Positions 6,893-15,221 of a stretch of DNA of 64,000 nucleotides are shown here, in pieces. Where the stretch lies: positions 5,641,501 through 5,705,500 of the forward strand of contig NZ_CP059997.1 of the NCBI RefSeq assembly GCF_018736145.1. Direction: 5' to 3'. The stretch is from Amycolatopsis sp. CA-230715. GTDB lineage: Bacteria > Actinomycetota > Actinomycetes > Mycobacteriales > Pseudonocardiaceae. The translations under genes and the position numbers were made by a program. The notes beneath the pieces are model-generated. The model had not been told where the DNA came from. It ran no database searches and saw only the letters and a list, made by a program, of their open reading frames with translations. Within the stretch, counting starts at the first letter, position 1; every line of letters begins with the position of its first letter.

Positions 6893-8389
6893 TCACCGTT
6901 CCCCTTCGCCTGCGGTAGACGCGTCCGAGCGTAGCGACACCTGCCACTTGATTTTCACGCGTTCGGGGTTGTAGGTCCGGTGCATGCCCGGCGGCGACTT
7001 CTCCAAGGTGATCTTCTCGATGAACAGGCGCAGGAACCCGCGCTTTTCGTCTAGTGTCATGTCCGGCCATGCCTCCCGCGCCTCCGCAATGTCGATATCG
7101 ATCACCTTGGGCGGCAGGCTCGCGTACTCGCGCCGTAACCGGTTCTCGTTGTCCGCGATACCCTGCCGCGCTTCCTTCCACTCGGACATGGTCAAACTTC
7201 CCGGGGTCGCCCACTCCGCCGCCAACTCGACCCGTTGACGCTCCAACGCGTCGAGTTCCTTGGCGATCTGCTCGCGGCGCGGGCCGTGTTCGTCCGCCGC
7301 TATGGCGTTCAGGAATTCCGGCTTGTCCAGTTCCTTGAACAACCTCTTGACCACATACCGTTCTGTCTCGTCCAACAGGATGCCGGTGCACCCACGGCCC
7401 CCGGCAGTCGGATGACACTGCAAATACGCCACCCGCCGCTTGTGGACAGTCCTCATGGAACCGGTAAGGCGGTGCTGACACACCCCGCACACCATCAACC
7501 CACCCGTGAGCAGATACCTACGGCCGGTCGAATTCCCCCGATGCCGCGCACCGATCGGATACGTCCCCTTCCCGTCCGCGCGCTTCACCCGGCGCGGCTG
7601 CGACAACACGAGTCGGCACGCCTGCCACGTGTTCTCGTCCAAAATCGGCGCCCAGTTCCCCCGCGCCACTATCTGACCCCGATACACCCGATGCCCCGCC
7701 ACCGTCGGCAGGGTGACCCAGTTTCGCACCGCCCCCGGACTGATCTGCCCGCCGTTCGCACCCCGCAACCCACGTGAGCGGAACTGTGCGGCGATATTCG
7801 CCAGCGACCACCCCGCCAGCACCCATTCCGCCGCCTGCCGTATCGCGTCAGCCTCCTCCGGAACCTCTACATACGTCTTGGTGCCGTCCTCTTTCACCGC
7901 GCGCTTGTACCCGAACGGGTTGCCGCCCGGCGGCTCACCTTCTGCCGCCTTATCGGCCAACCTGTCATTGATCCGCCGCTTCGTACGACGAACCTCACCC
8001 GCGCCCAAGACCGCCTTGATTCCGGCCACCTCATCGCGGACCCGAACAATGCCATCCCGGTTGGTGTGCAACTCTTCGATACCCGCCGCGTCCATCAGGG
8101 CAGCAAGTTGGAACCACTGAATCTCTCGCCGTTCAAGCCGGTACTGCTCCACCGTCCAGATATGCGCGACTTCACCCCGCTCGATCGCATCCCGCAAACT
8201 GTTGTACTCGGGTCGCTCTAGATCCTCTTCGGCGGCGCTCAAGTCATTGTCGGCGAACACCTTTACCGGCAATCCGGGCCACGTCTGCGCGGCGTAGTCG
8301 CGTCCCCAGCGCTCTTGCGCCTTCACGCCCTCTTTGCGTCCTGCGCGGTCCACCGAAATCCGGCAGTAGAGTGCAACGTACCTGGTCAT
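6893..8389 (-). CDS. Large serine recombinase (site-specific integrase)
   Basis: 498 residues. The N-terminal resolvase domain begins YVALYCRISVDR with the catalytic Ser at about residue 12. The region around 150-260 fits the recombinase domain (NPFGYKR followed by ISPGAVRNWV). A zinc-ribbon follows with CGVCQHRL and later a Cys-His pair. A coiled-coil-rich C-terminal part spans about 370-460 (IAKELDALERQRVELAAEW). Length and order match large serine integrases, which join attP and attB without host factors and need a directionality factor to excise. The gene sits at the right end of the element, reading inward. Its start is 8 nt from the predicted att region. Confidence 0.93.
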   Translation of the reverse strand: MTRYVALYCRISVDRAGRKEGVKAQERWGRDYAAQTWPGLPVKVFADNDLSAAEEDLERPEYNSLRDAIERGEVAHIWTVEQYRLERREIQWFQLAALMDAAGIEELHTNRDGIVRVRDEVAGIKAVLGAGEVRRTKRRINDRLADKAAEGEPPGGNPFGYKRAVKEDGTKTYVEVPEEADAIRQAAEWVLAGWSLANIAAQFRSRGLRGANGGQISPGAVRNWVTLPTVAGHRVYRGQIVARGNWAPILDENTWQACRLVLSQPRRVKRADGKGTYPIGARHRGNSTGRRYLLTGGLMVCGVCQHRLTGSMRTVHKRRVAYLQCHPTAGGRGCTGILLDETERYVVKRLFKELDKPEFLNAIAADEHGPRREQIAKELDALERQRVELAAEWATPGSLTMSEWKEARQGIADNENRLRREYASLPPKVIDIDIAEAREAWPDMTLDEKRGFLRLFIEKITLEKSPPGMHRTYNPERVKIKWQVSLRSDASTAGEGER

Positions 8390-8430
8390 AGGCCCAGCGT
8401 GAGCCCGTTACGTCTCGAAAGCAACTACCA
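8390..8430. other. Predicted attR junction
   Basis: Between the integrase ATG (8387-8389) and the point where the interrupted VOC reading frame becomes recognisable (about 8422) lies a short non-coding stretch. Serine integrases leave their gene next to one att site, so the crossover should fall here. The exact core dinucleotide cannot be fixed without the left junction. Confidence 0.5.
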
Positions 8431-8640
8431 GAGGGCAAGGTCGTCAAGAACCGGGTGCACATCGACGTCCGGGTCGGCACCGGGCTCGTGGGTGACGAGC
8501 GCGTCGCCGCGCTCGAAGCCGAGTGCGCCCGACTGGTCGCGCTCGGTGCGACCCGCCTGGAGCTGCTGGTCGCCGACGAGTACAACGAATCGTGCCTGCC
8601 GATGCTGGACGTCGAGGGCAACGAGTTCTGCCTCGACTGA
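8422..8640 (+). pseudogene. 3' fragment of a VOC (glyoxalase-like) family gene
   Basis: The frame reads QLPEGKVVKNRVHIDVRVG, then a helix, then a strand ending LDVEGNEFCLD. This is the C-terminal half of actinobacterial VOC/glyoxalase-like proteins, where PE-K-VKNR-H-D and a final GNEFC are typical. The N-terminal half is absent, replaced by the integrase end of the element. It lies 2 nt from the stop of the convergent TetR gene. The upstream half should lie at the left end of the element, outside this window. Confidence 0.75.
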
Positions 8641-8642
8641 GG

Positions 8643-9176
8643 TCACGGGCCCAGCAGCGCCAGCACGGCCTGCCGGGCCTTGTCCGCGTCGGGTTCGCCG
8701 CCGGTGATCACGTCGGTGTAGATGAAGGATTCGGCGATGCGCACCACGAGGTAGGCGGCGTCCTCGACGGGAAGCGGCGGCGTGCCGATCTCCGTTGCCA
8801 GCAGCTCGGCCATTTTCGCGATGGTGCGCCGCTGCACCACGCTCGCCTTCGTGGTGAGCAGCCGCAGCGCGCGCTCGGGCTCGGTGCGCAGGAATCGCCG
8901 GAACGCTTCGTCGGCGTTGACCGTGCGCACGAAGTCGCCGACGGTGTTCGCGACCAGTTCGGCCCCGGAGCCGCGGCGCGCCTGCCGGTCGAACACGCGC
9001 TCGGCGAGCGACCACAGGATCTCGCCGAGCAGCTCGTCCCGGTTGCCGACCCAGCGGAACAGAGTGGCCCTGCCGACGCCCAGCTCTTCGGCCAGCTCGC
9101 CCATGTCGATCTTGCGGCCGTGCGAGAACCACGTCCTGGCGACGCGGAAGGCCTGCAAGGCGTCTGGTCGGGTCAT
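8643..9176 (-). CDS. TetR-family regulator
   Basis: 177 residues. The N-terminal helix-turn-helix reads MGELAEELGVGRATLFRWVG at about 25-45. The C-terminal region is alpha-helical and typical of ligand-binding TetR domains. It is divergently arranged with the quinone oxidoreductase gene, with start codons only 23 bp apart. A perfect inverted repeat spans that gap and both start codons, so autorepression and control of the oxidoreductase are likely. The ligand is unknown; a quinone or related electrophile is a guess from the neighbour. Confidence 0.85.
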   Translation of the reverse strand: MTRPDALQAFRVARTWFSHGRKIDMGELAEELGVGRATLFRWVGNRDELLGEILWSLAERVFDRQARRGSGAELVANTVGDFVRTVNADEAFRRFLRTEPERALRLLTTKASVVQRRTIAKMAELLATEIGTPPLPVEDAAYLVVRIAESFIYTDVITGGEPDADKARQAVLALLGP

Positions 9177-9202
9177 GAGACATATCGTAGGATCGTCTCA
9201 TG
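9174..9202. promoter_or_regulatory. Shared operator of TetR and oxidoreductase genes
   Basis: CATGAGAC (9174-9181) and GTCTCATG (9195-9202) are perfect 8-bp arms around 13 bp. The arms contain both start codons. There is little room for ribosome-binding sites, so one or both transcripts are probably leaderless. Confidence 0.65.
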
Positions 9203-10159
9203 CGAGCTGTACAGGTGACTGAATTCGGCGGTCCCGAGGTGCTCAACCTCGTCGAGCTGCCCGACCCGGAGCCCGGCGCTGGCCAGGTGCTCGTGGAAAT
9301 CGACCGCGCCGGCGTCAACTACGCGGACACCCACCAGGCCGAGAACAGCTACCTCGCCCCGAGCAGCCTCCCGCTCGTGCCTGGCGGCGAGGTGGTGGGC
9401 AGGACGCCCGACGGCAGGCGCGTGGTCGCGCTCCTCAACGGCGGTGGCGGGTACGCCGAGCGCGCGGTCGCCGACCTGCCGCTGACCGTGGACGTGCCCG
9501 ACGGCGTCGACGACACCACGGCGTTGTCGTTCATCGTGCAGGGCAGCACCGCGTGGCTGCTGCTGCGCAAGAGCACGCACCTGGAAGCGGGCGAGTCCGT
9601 GGTGGTGCACGCCGCGGCCGGTGGCGTCGGCAGCATCGCGGTGCAGCTCGCGAAGGCGTGGGGCGCGGGCAGGGTCATCGCGACCGCGAGCAGCGAGGAA
9701 AAGCGCGCGCTGGCGCTGGAGCTCGGTGCCGACGTCGCGATCGACTCGCGGGCCGAAGACATGAAGGGCGCGCTGATCGAAGCCAACGGCGGCAAGCGGG
9801 TGGACATCGTGCTCGACATGACCGGCGGCTCGGTCACCGACCAGAGCGTGGCCTCGCTGGCGCCGTTCGGGCGGCTCGGGTTCTACGGGATGGCGAGCAG
9901 GGAACTGCCGCAGGCGATCGACCCGCGCTCGCTGCTCGCGCACAGCACGACGGTCGCGGGTATGTGGCTGCCGCACGTGTTCTCCTTGCCGGGCAACGTT
10001 TTCTCCCGCGCGATGGGCGAGCTGTTCGAGCTGGCCGCGGCGGGTACCGTGCGCGCGGTCGACGGTGGCGTCTACGGGCTGTCGCAGGCGCGGACGGCGC
10101 ACGAGGCGCTGCGGTCGCGTGGCACCACGGGCAAGCTCACGCTCGACCCGTCGCGCTGA
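9200..10159 (+). CDS. Zinc-binding-type dehydrogenase / quinone oxidoreductase
   Basis: 319 residues of the medium-chain reductase family. The N-terminal GroES-like domain has RAGVNYADTHQAENSY. The Rossmann motif VVHAAAGGVGSIAVQLAKA lies at about 135-150, as in NADPH:quinone reductases. The catalytic zinc cysteines of alcohol dehydrogenases are absent, which favours the QOR subgroup. It would reduce quinones or enones with NADPH in the cytosol. It is divergent from and probably regulated by the adjacent TetR. Its 3' end overlaps the convergent pabB end by 23 bp. Confidence 0.88.
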   Translation: MRAVQVTEFGGPEVLNLVELPDPEPGAGQVLVEIDRAGVNYADTHQAENSYLAPSSLPLVPGGEVVGRTPDGRRVVALLNGGGGYAERAVADLPLTVDVPDGVDDTTALSFIVQGSTAWLLLRKSTHLEAGESVVVHAAAGGVGSIAVQLAKAWGAGRVIATASSEEKRALALELGADVAIDSRAEDMKGALIEANGGKRVDIVLDMTGGSVTDQSVASLAPFGRLGFYGMASRELPQAIDPRSLLAHSTTVAGMWLPHVFSLPGNVFSRAMGELFELAAAGTVRAVDGGVYGLSQARTAHEALRSRGTTGKLTLDPSR

Positions 10160-11411
10160 CCGGCGGGTCGGCGAGGAGTTCTTCGAGCGTCGCGGCCTTG
10201 TGCAGGCATTCCTGCCACTCGGCTTCGCAGTCGGAGTCGGCGGTGATCCCGCCGCCGACTCCGAGCGAAACCGTGCCGTCGTGGATCTCCAGCGTCCGGA
10301 TGGCGACGTTCAGTTCGAGGCCCGCGACCGGGGACACCAGCCCGATCGCTCCCGTGTAGACACCCCGCGCGACGGGTTCGAGTTCGGCGATTTCGTCGAG
10401 CGCGCGGATCTTCGGCGCGCCGGTGACCGAACCCGGCGGGAACGTCGCCCGCAGCAGCTCCGCGTCGGTGACCCCCGCCGCGAGCTGACCCTCCACAGTG
10501 GAATGCAGGTGCCACACTCCCGGTGCGGGCCGCACCGCGAGCAGTTCCGGCACGCGCACGGTGCCGGTCTCGCACACGCGGCCGAGGTCGTTGCGCACCA
10601 GATCGGTGATCATCACGTTCTCCGCGACGTCCTTGGTGGACTCGCGAAGCTTCGCGGCGAGGTGGTCGTCGGAGGTGCCGCGCCGGGGGAGCGTGCCCTT
10701 GATGGGCGTCGACCGGACCGCTCTTCCTTGCCGGGAAAGGAAAAGCTCCGGCGACAGCGAGACGAGCGCGCCCCATTCGCCGCCGAGGTAGGCGGCGCGG
10801 CGCGGATTCCACCGCCGGACGCCCTCGGCGAACAGCTCGCGCGGCTCGCCGTCGAACGGGCCGGAGAACCGGGTGCACACGTTGGCCTGGAACAGTTCTC
10901 CGGCCTCGATGGCCTGCACGCAGTTCTTCACCGCGGTGCGGTGGTCGTCGGCGTGCGCGCGCCGCAGCGCCGAAGGCGTCCAGCCGTGTCGTAGAGCGCG
11001 GCCTCGCAACACAGCGTCGTACTTCGCTGCGAGGTCTGCTGGGAACGCCTCGTCGTCGCCAACGAGCGCCTCGAACCACCACGTGCCGTGGTCGTCGAGG
11101 CGCAGCACGTGATCCGCCCAGGCCCAGCGTTCGACGGGTAGCGGTCCCCGGCGACGCGACGGATCGGTCAGGTCGTAGGAGAAGTAGCCGAACCACCCGC
11201 CGCCGATCGCGCCGGGCACCGGGTCGCGGACGGCGGGTACCGGCAGCGCGAAGTCACTCGCGCGGGTGGGCGCGCCGAGGGCGGGTGCGATCACCGCGCG
11301 CGAGGAAAACCAGTCACCGCACAGCGCGGCGGGCGCGCCGAGCAGGAGCAACGCCTGTTCCGGCGACGCATCCGACCCGAGCCTCTCGCGCACCAACCGC
11401 ATGGCGGCCAT
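10137..11411 (-). CDS. pabB: Aminodeoxychorismate synthase component I
   Basis: About 424 residues of the chorismate-binding family. The C-terminal half has STPIKGTLPRR, ENVMITDLVRNDLGR, FPPGSVTGAPK and GVGGGITADSD, the usual active-site blocks. The Lys of PIKGT marks PabB rather than TrpE (which has Ala there). PabB converts chorismate to 4-amino-4-deoxychorismate for folate synthesis, using ammonia from a PabA-type glutaminase not present here. Starts at 11402, 11411 or GTG 11417 are all possible; 11411 is chosen arbitrarily. It is divergent from the DUF4185 gene and convergent with the oxidoreductase. Confidence 0.87.
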   Translation of the reverse strand: MAAMRLVRERLGSDASPEQALLLLGAPAALCGDWFSSRAVIAPALGAPTRASDFALPVPAVRDPVPGAIGGGWFGYFSYDLTDPSRRRGPLPVERWAWADHVLRLDDHGTWWFEALVGDDEAFPADLAAKYDAVLRGRALRHGWTPSALRRAHADDHRTAVKNCVQAIEAGELFQANVCTRFSGPFDGEPRELFAEGVRRWNPRRAAYLGGEWGALVSLSPELFLSRQGRAVRSTPIKGTLPRRGTSDDHLAAKLRESTKDVAENVMITDLVRNDLGRVCETGTVRVPELLAVRPAPGVWHLHSTVEGQLAAGVTDAELLRATFPPGSVTGAPKIRALDEIAELEPVARGVYTGAIGLVSPVAGLELNVAIRTLEIHDGTVSLGVGGGITADSDCEAEWQECLHKAATLEELLADPPVSATGRA

Positions 11412-11456
11412 TCTCACCGAAGGCGGGCGCCGGGAGTAGCGCGTACGGTCGGCCAC

Positions 11457-12446
11457 ATGGTTCGAGTGATCGAAACGACACTGGTGGGCAGGGTGACCGG
11501 GCCCGGTTCGGTCAGCCGCACCGACGAGCGGTTCGGGATACACGGCACCGATCTCGGCATCGTGTGGGACGGGGGCGGCGGCCGCCTGTTCGTCCTCTTC
11601 GGAGACACCTTCGGCGAAGGATGGGGCGGCGACGGCGGCGGCCCGAACAGCGCCGACTGGCGGTGCAACGTCCTCGCCTTCTCCTCGACGCGCGACCTCG
11701 CGAACGGCATGACGCTCGACGGCGTGGTGCAGCGCGAAGACGGCCTCGCCGCGCAGGTCATCGAGCGCGACCCGAGACCGGACGAGGTCACCGTGATCCC
11801 GAATTCGGGGATTTCGATCGACGGCAAGCAGTACGTGCACTACATGTCGGTGCGCGTGTGGGGCCCGCCTGGCAAGTGGCACACGAACTACGGCGGGATC
11901 GCGGTGTCCGAAGACGACGGCCGGACCTGGTCGAAGCCGCAGTCGGCGTGCTGGATCAACCGCGCCGAGCACGACCACCCGTTCCAGATCGGCGCGCTCG
12001 CCCGCGACGGCGACCACGTGTACCTGTTCGGCACCACGAACGGCCGCCTCGGTGGCGCACACCTCGCGCGAGCGTCCACATCGGACATACTGAAGGCGAA
12101 CGCCTACGAGTACTGGACCGGCGACGGCTGGGCGCGCGACCCGTTCCGCGCGGCCGAGGTGCTGCCGGGCAACGTCGGCGAGCTGGACGTCGCCTACAAC
12201 GTCCACTTCGGACAATGGATGGCGATGCACCTTGACGACCCGGCGGGCGTGGTGCGGCTACGCACCGCGGACCGCCCGGAAGGCCCGTGGTCGGACGGCG
12301 ACGTGGCCGCCTCCGGCGCGCAGTTCGGGCAGCTCTACGGCGGGTACCTGCACCCGTGGTCGCTCGACGGGGACGAGCTGTACTTCCTGCTCTCCCAGTG
12401 GGGCCCCTACAACGTCTTCCTGATCAAGGCGAAGCTCGCCCCCTGA
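11457..12446 (+). CDS. DUF4185 domain-containing protein
   Basis: 329 residues without signal peptide. The sequence has the repeated blade pattern of the DUF4185 / five-bladed beta-propeller glycosidase-like fold: LFVLFGDTFGEGW near the start, then VTVIPNSGISIDGKQYVHYM, ISEDDGRTWSKP-like strands and LYGGYLHPWSLDG near the end. Family members are often secreted; this copy appears cytosolic. The reaction is unknown. It is divergent from pabB and followed by a repeat cluster. Confidence 0.75.
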   Translation: MVRVIETTLVGRVTGPGSVSRTDERFGIHGTDLGIVWDGGGGRLFVLFGDTFGEGWGGDGGGPNSADWRCNVLAFSSTRDLANGMTLDGVVQREDGLAAQVIERDPRPDEVTVIPNSGISIDGKQYVHYMSVRVWGPPGKWHTNYGGIAVSEDDGRTWSKPQSACWINRAEHDHPFQIGALARDGDHVYLFGTTNGRLGGAHLARASTSDILKANAYEYWTGDGWARDPFRAAEVLPGNVGELDVAYNVHFGQWMAMHLDDPAGVVRLRTADRPEGPWSDGDVAASGAQFGQLYGGYLHPWSLDGDELYFLLSQWGPYNVFLIKAKLAP

Positions 12447-12721
12447 CCGTGTCCCCGCCGAAGCGAGTTCTCGCATGCCCCGAACGTGACATTCAGGGAA
12501 CTCAGCGTCCCGAAAGCCACTTTCACGGCATGGTCCTGCGGCAGGCGAGCGCGCGAGGGGTGGATTCGCGGCGTCTAGCGCCCGGAAGGCCACCTTCGAG
12601 GCATGCGCGCCGCTGCCCGCGCATCCGCGAGGGCTGCGAAAGTGGCGCTAGATTCCCCGAAGGTGGCTTTCGGGGACTTGAGCGCCCCGACGGCCACTTC
12701 CGCGCCGCACCACCCCGCCTG
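12447..12721. repeat. Intergenic palindromic repeat cluster A
   Basis: Several units lie between convergent genes. The clearest is 12655-12675, arms CCCCGAAGG and CTTTCGGGG around TGG, preceded by the module GAAAGTGGCGCTAGATT (12638-12654). Degenerate units lie near 12476-12535 (CCCCGAACGTGACATTCAGGG, split over two arms; GAAAGCCACTTTCACGGCATG) and near 12585-12605. No gene is seen. Confidence 0.75.
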
Positions 12722-13336
12722 TCAGAGCAGCAGGTCGCCGAGCGTGAACGGGTAGACGACGGCGTCGTGGCCGACCGGGCCCCGGATACCGGGCACGTCC
12801 GCGGTGTTCCCGTGCTGGTGCACGCCGACGCGCGGGTGGAACCAGCCGGGGCGGCCGGGGATCCCGTTGTGCCTGGCCAGCCAGAGCGTGACCTCGCCGT
12901 CGGCCCACTTGTCCGGGTTGAGCCGGTGCGCGAAGTAGTCGTGCCCCGCGTAGACGAGCACACGCTCCACTTTGGCCGAAGCGCGGACGAACTTGATCCA
13001 CGCCTTGATGAACTTGTCGTCCACCCCCTCGGCGTCGATCTCCAGCGCGGGGGCGAGCGATCCGGGTGCGAACGCGCCGAGCTTCTTCGCTACGCGGACG
13101 AAGTGGTCCGCCTGGTCGTGCACGCCGCCCGGCCGCGCGAAGTGCCGCGCCCCCGCGTGGATCCCGGCTTCCTGCGCCCCGGTGACGTAGTGCTCGGCGA
13201 TCGGGTCGCTCCAGTTGGCGCTTTCGGTGACGGTGATGGAGGCGAACCGGACGGCCGCGGCGTGCACGGCACGCCAGTCCTCCACCGTTTCCCGGCGCGA
13301 CAGGTTGATGCCGCGCTCGCTTTCGGGTTCCGTCAT
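12722..13336 (-). CDS. GH25 lysozyme-like protein
   Basis: 204 residues. The start MTEPESERG is chosen because upstream codons lack support. GINLSRRETVEDWRAVH, RFASITVTESANW, AGIHAGARHFARPGG and PALEIDAEG follow the order of GH25 muramidases. The Asp-x-Glu pair (IDAE) is present, but the N-terminal catalytic-site Asp (usual GIDVS) is Asn here. No signal peptide is visible. It could be a degenerate or altered-specificity enzyme, or rely on another export route. It precedes the ABC exporter genes on the same strand at a distance of 87 bp. Confidence 0.65.
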   Translation of the reverse strand: MTEPESERGINLSRRETVEDWRAVHAAAVRFASITVTESANWSDPIAEHYVTGAQEAGIHAGARHFARPGGVHDQADHFVRVAKKLGAFAPGSLAPALEIDAEGVDDKFIKAWIKFVRASAKVERVLVYAGHDYFAHRLNPDKWADGEVTLWLARHNGIPGRPGWFHPRVGVHQHGNTADVPGIRGPVGHDAVVYPFTLGDLLL

Positions 13337-13423
13337 CACCACTCCGCCCCTCACCGCGAAAGGCCACCCTACGTGCGGCAATGGCGGGCGGCGTGATCTT
13401 TCGCGATTCAGGGGCGTGTCGTG

Positions 13424-14173
13424 TCAAGCGTTTTCGCGCGCGAACGCGCGGGCTCCCCACCACACCGCAAGCACGGCGAACGCGACCGTGACGGCGAGTC
13501 CGACGAGCACCGGGGGCGAGGAGAAGTCGCCGCGGAACGCGCCGCGCAGCGCGGTCACGATGTGGCTCACCGGGTTGACGCGCGCCACGGTGCGCAGCCA
13601 GTCCGGCGCCGTCGCGTCGTCGATGGGGATCAGGATCCCGGACAGCAGCAGAACCGGCATCAGCACGGTGTTCATCAGCGCGGGGAACGACCGCTCGCTC
13701 TTGAGCGTCAGCGCGAGCGCGTTCGAGCAGGCGGCGATCGCGATGGCGAGCACGAAGGTGATGAGCAGGCTGAGCAGGAGCCCGGCCAACGAGAGGTCCA
13801 GCCGGAACACGAGGAACGCGACCGCGATGAGCAGCAGTGCCTGCACGGTTGCCTGCACCGCGCTCGCGAGCACCTTCCCCAGCAGCAGTGCGAGCCTGCT
13901 CGCGGGCGTCACGCGCAGCCGTTCGACCACGCCCGCGCGGTAGTCCGCGAGCAGGCTGAAACCGACCGTGATGCCGCCGAACAGGGCGAGCTGCGCGATC
14001 AGCCCCGGGGTGAGCACGAGCCAGCCGTCCGGTGTGGACAGCACCCGCACGAACAGCGGACCGAAGAAGAACAGGTACAGCAGCGGTTGCGTGAGCCCGA
14101 TCAGCAGCCACGCCGGGCTCCGCACCGCCGACGCCAGGTCCCGCTGGAAGACCAGCCAAATGTCACGCCACAT
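13424..14173 (-). CDS. ABC-2 type transporter permease (DrrB-like)
   Basis: 249 residues with six predicted membrane segments, beginning PAWLLIGLTQPLLYLFFFGPLF and including LLIAVAFLVFRL, LLLSLLITFVLAIAIAAC and VGLAVTVAFAVLAVWW. The MNTVLMPVLLLSGILIPID segment is the hallmark ABC-2 region near the fifth helix. The ATG at 14173 overlaps the end of the ATPase gene by 11 bp. With that ATPase it forms a drug or lipid exporter of the DrrAB type. The substrate is unknown. Confidence 0.88.
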   Translation of the reverse strand: MWRDIWLVFQRDLASAVRSPAWLLIGLTQPLLYLFFFGPLFVRVLSTPDGWLVLTPGLIAQLALFGGITVGFSLLADYRAGVVERLRVTPASRLALLLGKVLASAVQATVQALLLIAVAFLVFRLDLSLAGLLLSLLITFVLAIAIAACSNALALTLKSERSFPALMNTVLMPVLLLSGILIPIDDATAPDWLRTVARVNPVSHIVTALRGAFRGDFSSPPVLVGLAVTVAFAVLAVWWGARAFARENA

Positions 14174-15137
14174 GTGCGGCCTCCTGCCCGGCGTCGCGCA
14201 GGCTCCGCCCGGTGAGCGCGAGGAACACGTCGTCCAGCGTCGGCCTGCGAACCTGCACGGACCGCATGGCGACCCCGTCCTCGGCGAGCAGCCGGAGCAG
14301 CTCCGGTACCGCGCTGTCCCCGCGGGGGACGCGGAACGCCACCCCGTCATCCGAAGTGGACACTTCGCGCGCGCCGGGGAACGCGCTTGCGATCCTGGCC
14401 GCCGCGGCGACCGATTCCGCCTCCACGCCGAGCGCCACGGCGTCGCCGGAGACCTGCGACTTGAGCGAGTCCGAGGTTCCTTCGGCGACGATCCTGCCGT
14501 GGTCGAGCACCAGGACGCGGTCCGCGAGCGCGTCCGCCTCGTCGAGGTAGTGGGTGGTCAGGAACACCGTCGTGCCGTGCTCGTCGCGGAGGCGGCGGAT
14601 GTGCTCCCAGAGGTTGGCCCTGCTGTGCGGATCGAGCCCGGTGCTCGGCTCGTCGAGGAAGACCAGTTTCGGGCCGTGCACGAGCCCGACCGCGATGTCG
14701 AGCCTTCGCCGCTCGCCGCCGGACAGTGTTTTCGCCGCCCGTTCGCCGAGCCCGTCGAGGTCGAGGCGCGCGCACAGTTCGGCCGCCTTGGCCGTGGCGT
14801 CCGCTTTGGACATCCGGTGGAGCCTGCCCTGCATGACCAGTTCACCGGTGACCGTGGTCTCCGGCGAACAGCCGCCGCCCTGCGCCACGTACCCGATACC
14901 GCGGCGCACGCCGACGGGGTCGGTGCGCAGATCGTGCCCCGCGACGGTCGCGGTGCCGCCGGTCGGGCGCAGGAGCGTGGTGAGCATGCGCAGCGTCGTG
15001 GTCTTCCCCGCGCCGTTGGGGCCGAGGAAAGCGACCAGCTCCCCGGCTGCCACGTCGAGGTCGACGCCCTGGACCGCGTGCACTTCGGCGCGCCCTCGCC
15101 CGGCGAACCGCCTGGCGAGACCGCGTGCGGTGATCAT
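14163..15137 (-). CDS. ABC exporter ATP-binding protein (DrrA-like)
   Basis: 324 residues. Walker A GPNGAGKTTTLRML at about 40, Q-loop region YVAQGGG, signature LSGGERRRLDIAVGL, Walker B KLVFLDEPSTGLDPHS and switch His in LTTHYLDEAD. A C-terminal extension of about 90 residues (ending DDVFLALTGRSLRDAG) is typical of DrrA/CcmA-type exporters. AGGAGGCG lies 6 nt before the ATG. It is flanked upstream by two copies of an inverted operator and the PadR gene, so regulation by PadR is likely. Confidence 0.92.
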   Translation of the reverse strand: MITARGLARRFAGRGRAEVHAVQGVDLDVAAGELVAFLGPNGAGKTTTLRMLTTLLRPTGGTATVAGHDLRTDPVGVRRGIGYVAQGGGCSPETTVTGELVMQGRLHRMSKADATAKAAELCARLDLDGLGERAAKTLSGGERRRLDIAVGLVHGPKLVFLDEPSTGLDPHSRANLWEHIRRLRDEHGTTVFLTTHYLDEADALADRVLVLDHGRIVAEGTSDSLKSQVSGDAVALGVEAESVAAAARIASAFPGAREVSTSDDGVAFRVPRGDSAVPELLRLLAEDGVAMRSVQVRRPTLDDVFLALTGRSLRDAGQEAAHVA

Positions 15138-15152
15138 CGAAACGCCTCCTAG

Positions 15153-15221
15153 GTAATCAAGTTTGACTAGTTGACCGACGCGACTGTGCCTGGCGAACCG
15201 CGGTTAGTCAAGTTTGATTAC
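15153..15221. promoter_or_regulatory. Paired PadR operator sites
   Basis: GTAATCAAGTTTGACTA (15153-15169) and TAGTCAAGTTTGATTAC (15205-15221) are the same 17-bp site in opposite orientation, differing at two central bases. Each has a TCAA-NN-TTGA core. They bracket a 35-bp gap that must contain the exporter promoter; the second overlaps the padR stop codon. Confidence 0.7.

Larger units (their letters stand above)
1..8430. mobile_element. Integrated conjugative element (AICE-like), right part
   Basis: Seen: a compact plus-strand transfer-type operon (excisionase-like, WhiB-like, two membrane proteins, FtsK/SpoIIIE-type ATPase), then minus-strand cargo and a large serine integrase at the right edge. 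Immediately right of the integrase lies a 5'-truncated VOC-family reading frame, as expected if the element integrated inside that gene. Actinomycete AICEs transfer double-stranded DNA with a single FtsK-like TraB protein, which fits. No RepSA or other replication initiator is visible here; it could lie left of the window. The left end and attL are not in the window, so total size is unknown. Confidence 0.8.

Noticed and set aside
4411..8389. Replication initiator (RepSA or Prim-Pol) in the element
   Set aside because: No reading frame here has such motifs. Any replication gene must be left of the window.
12648..14159. 503-codon open frame over the GH25-like and permease genes
   Set aside because: Arg-rich out-of-frame translation; the real genes on the same strand have clear motifs.
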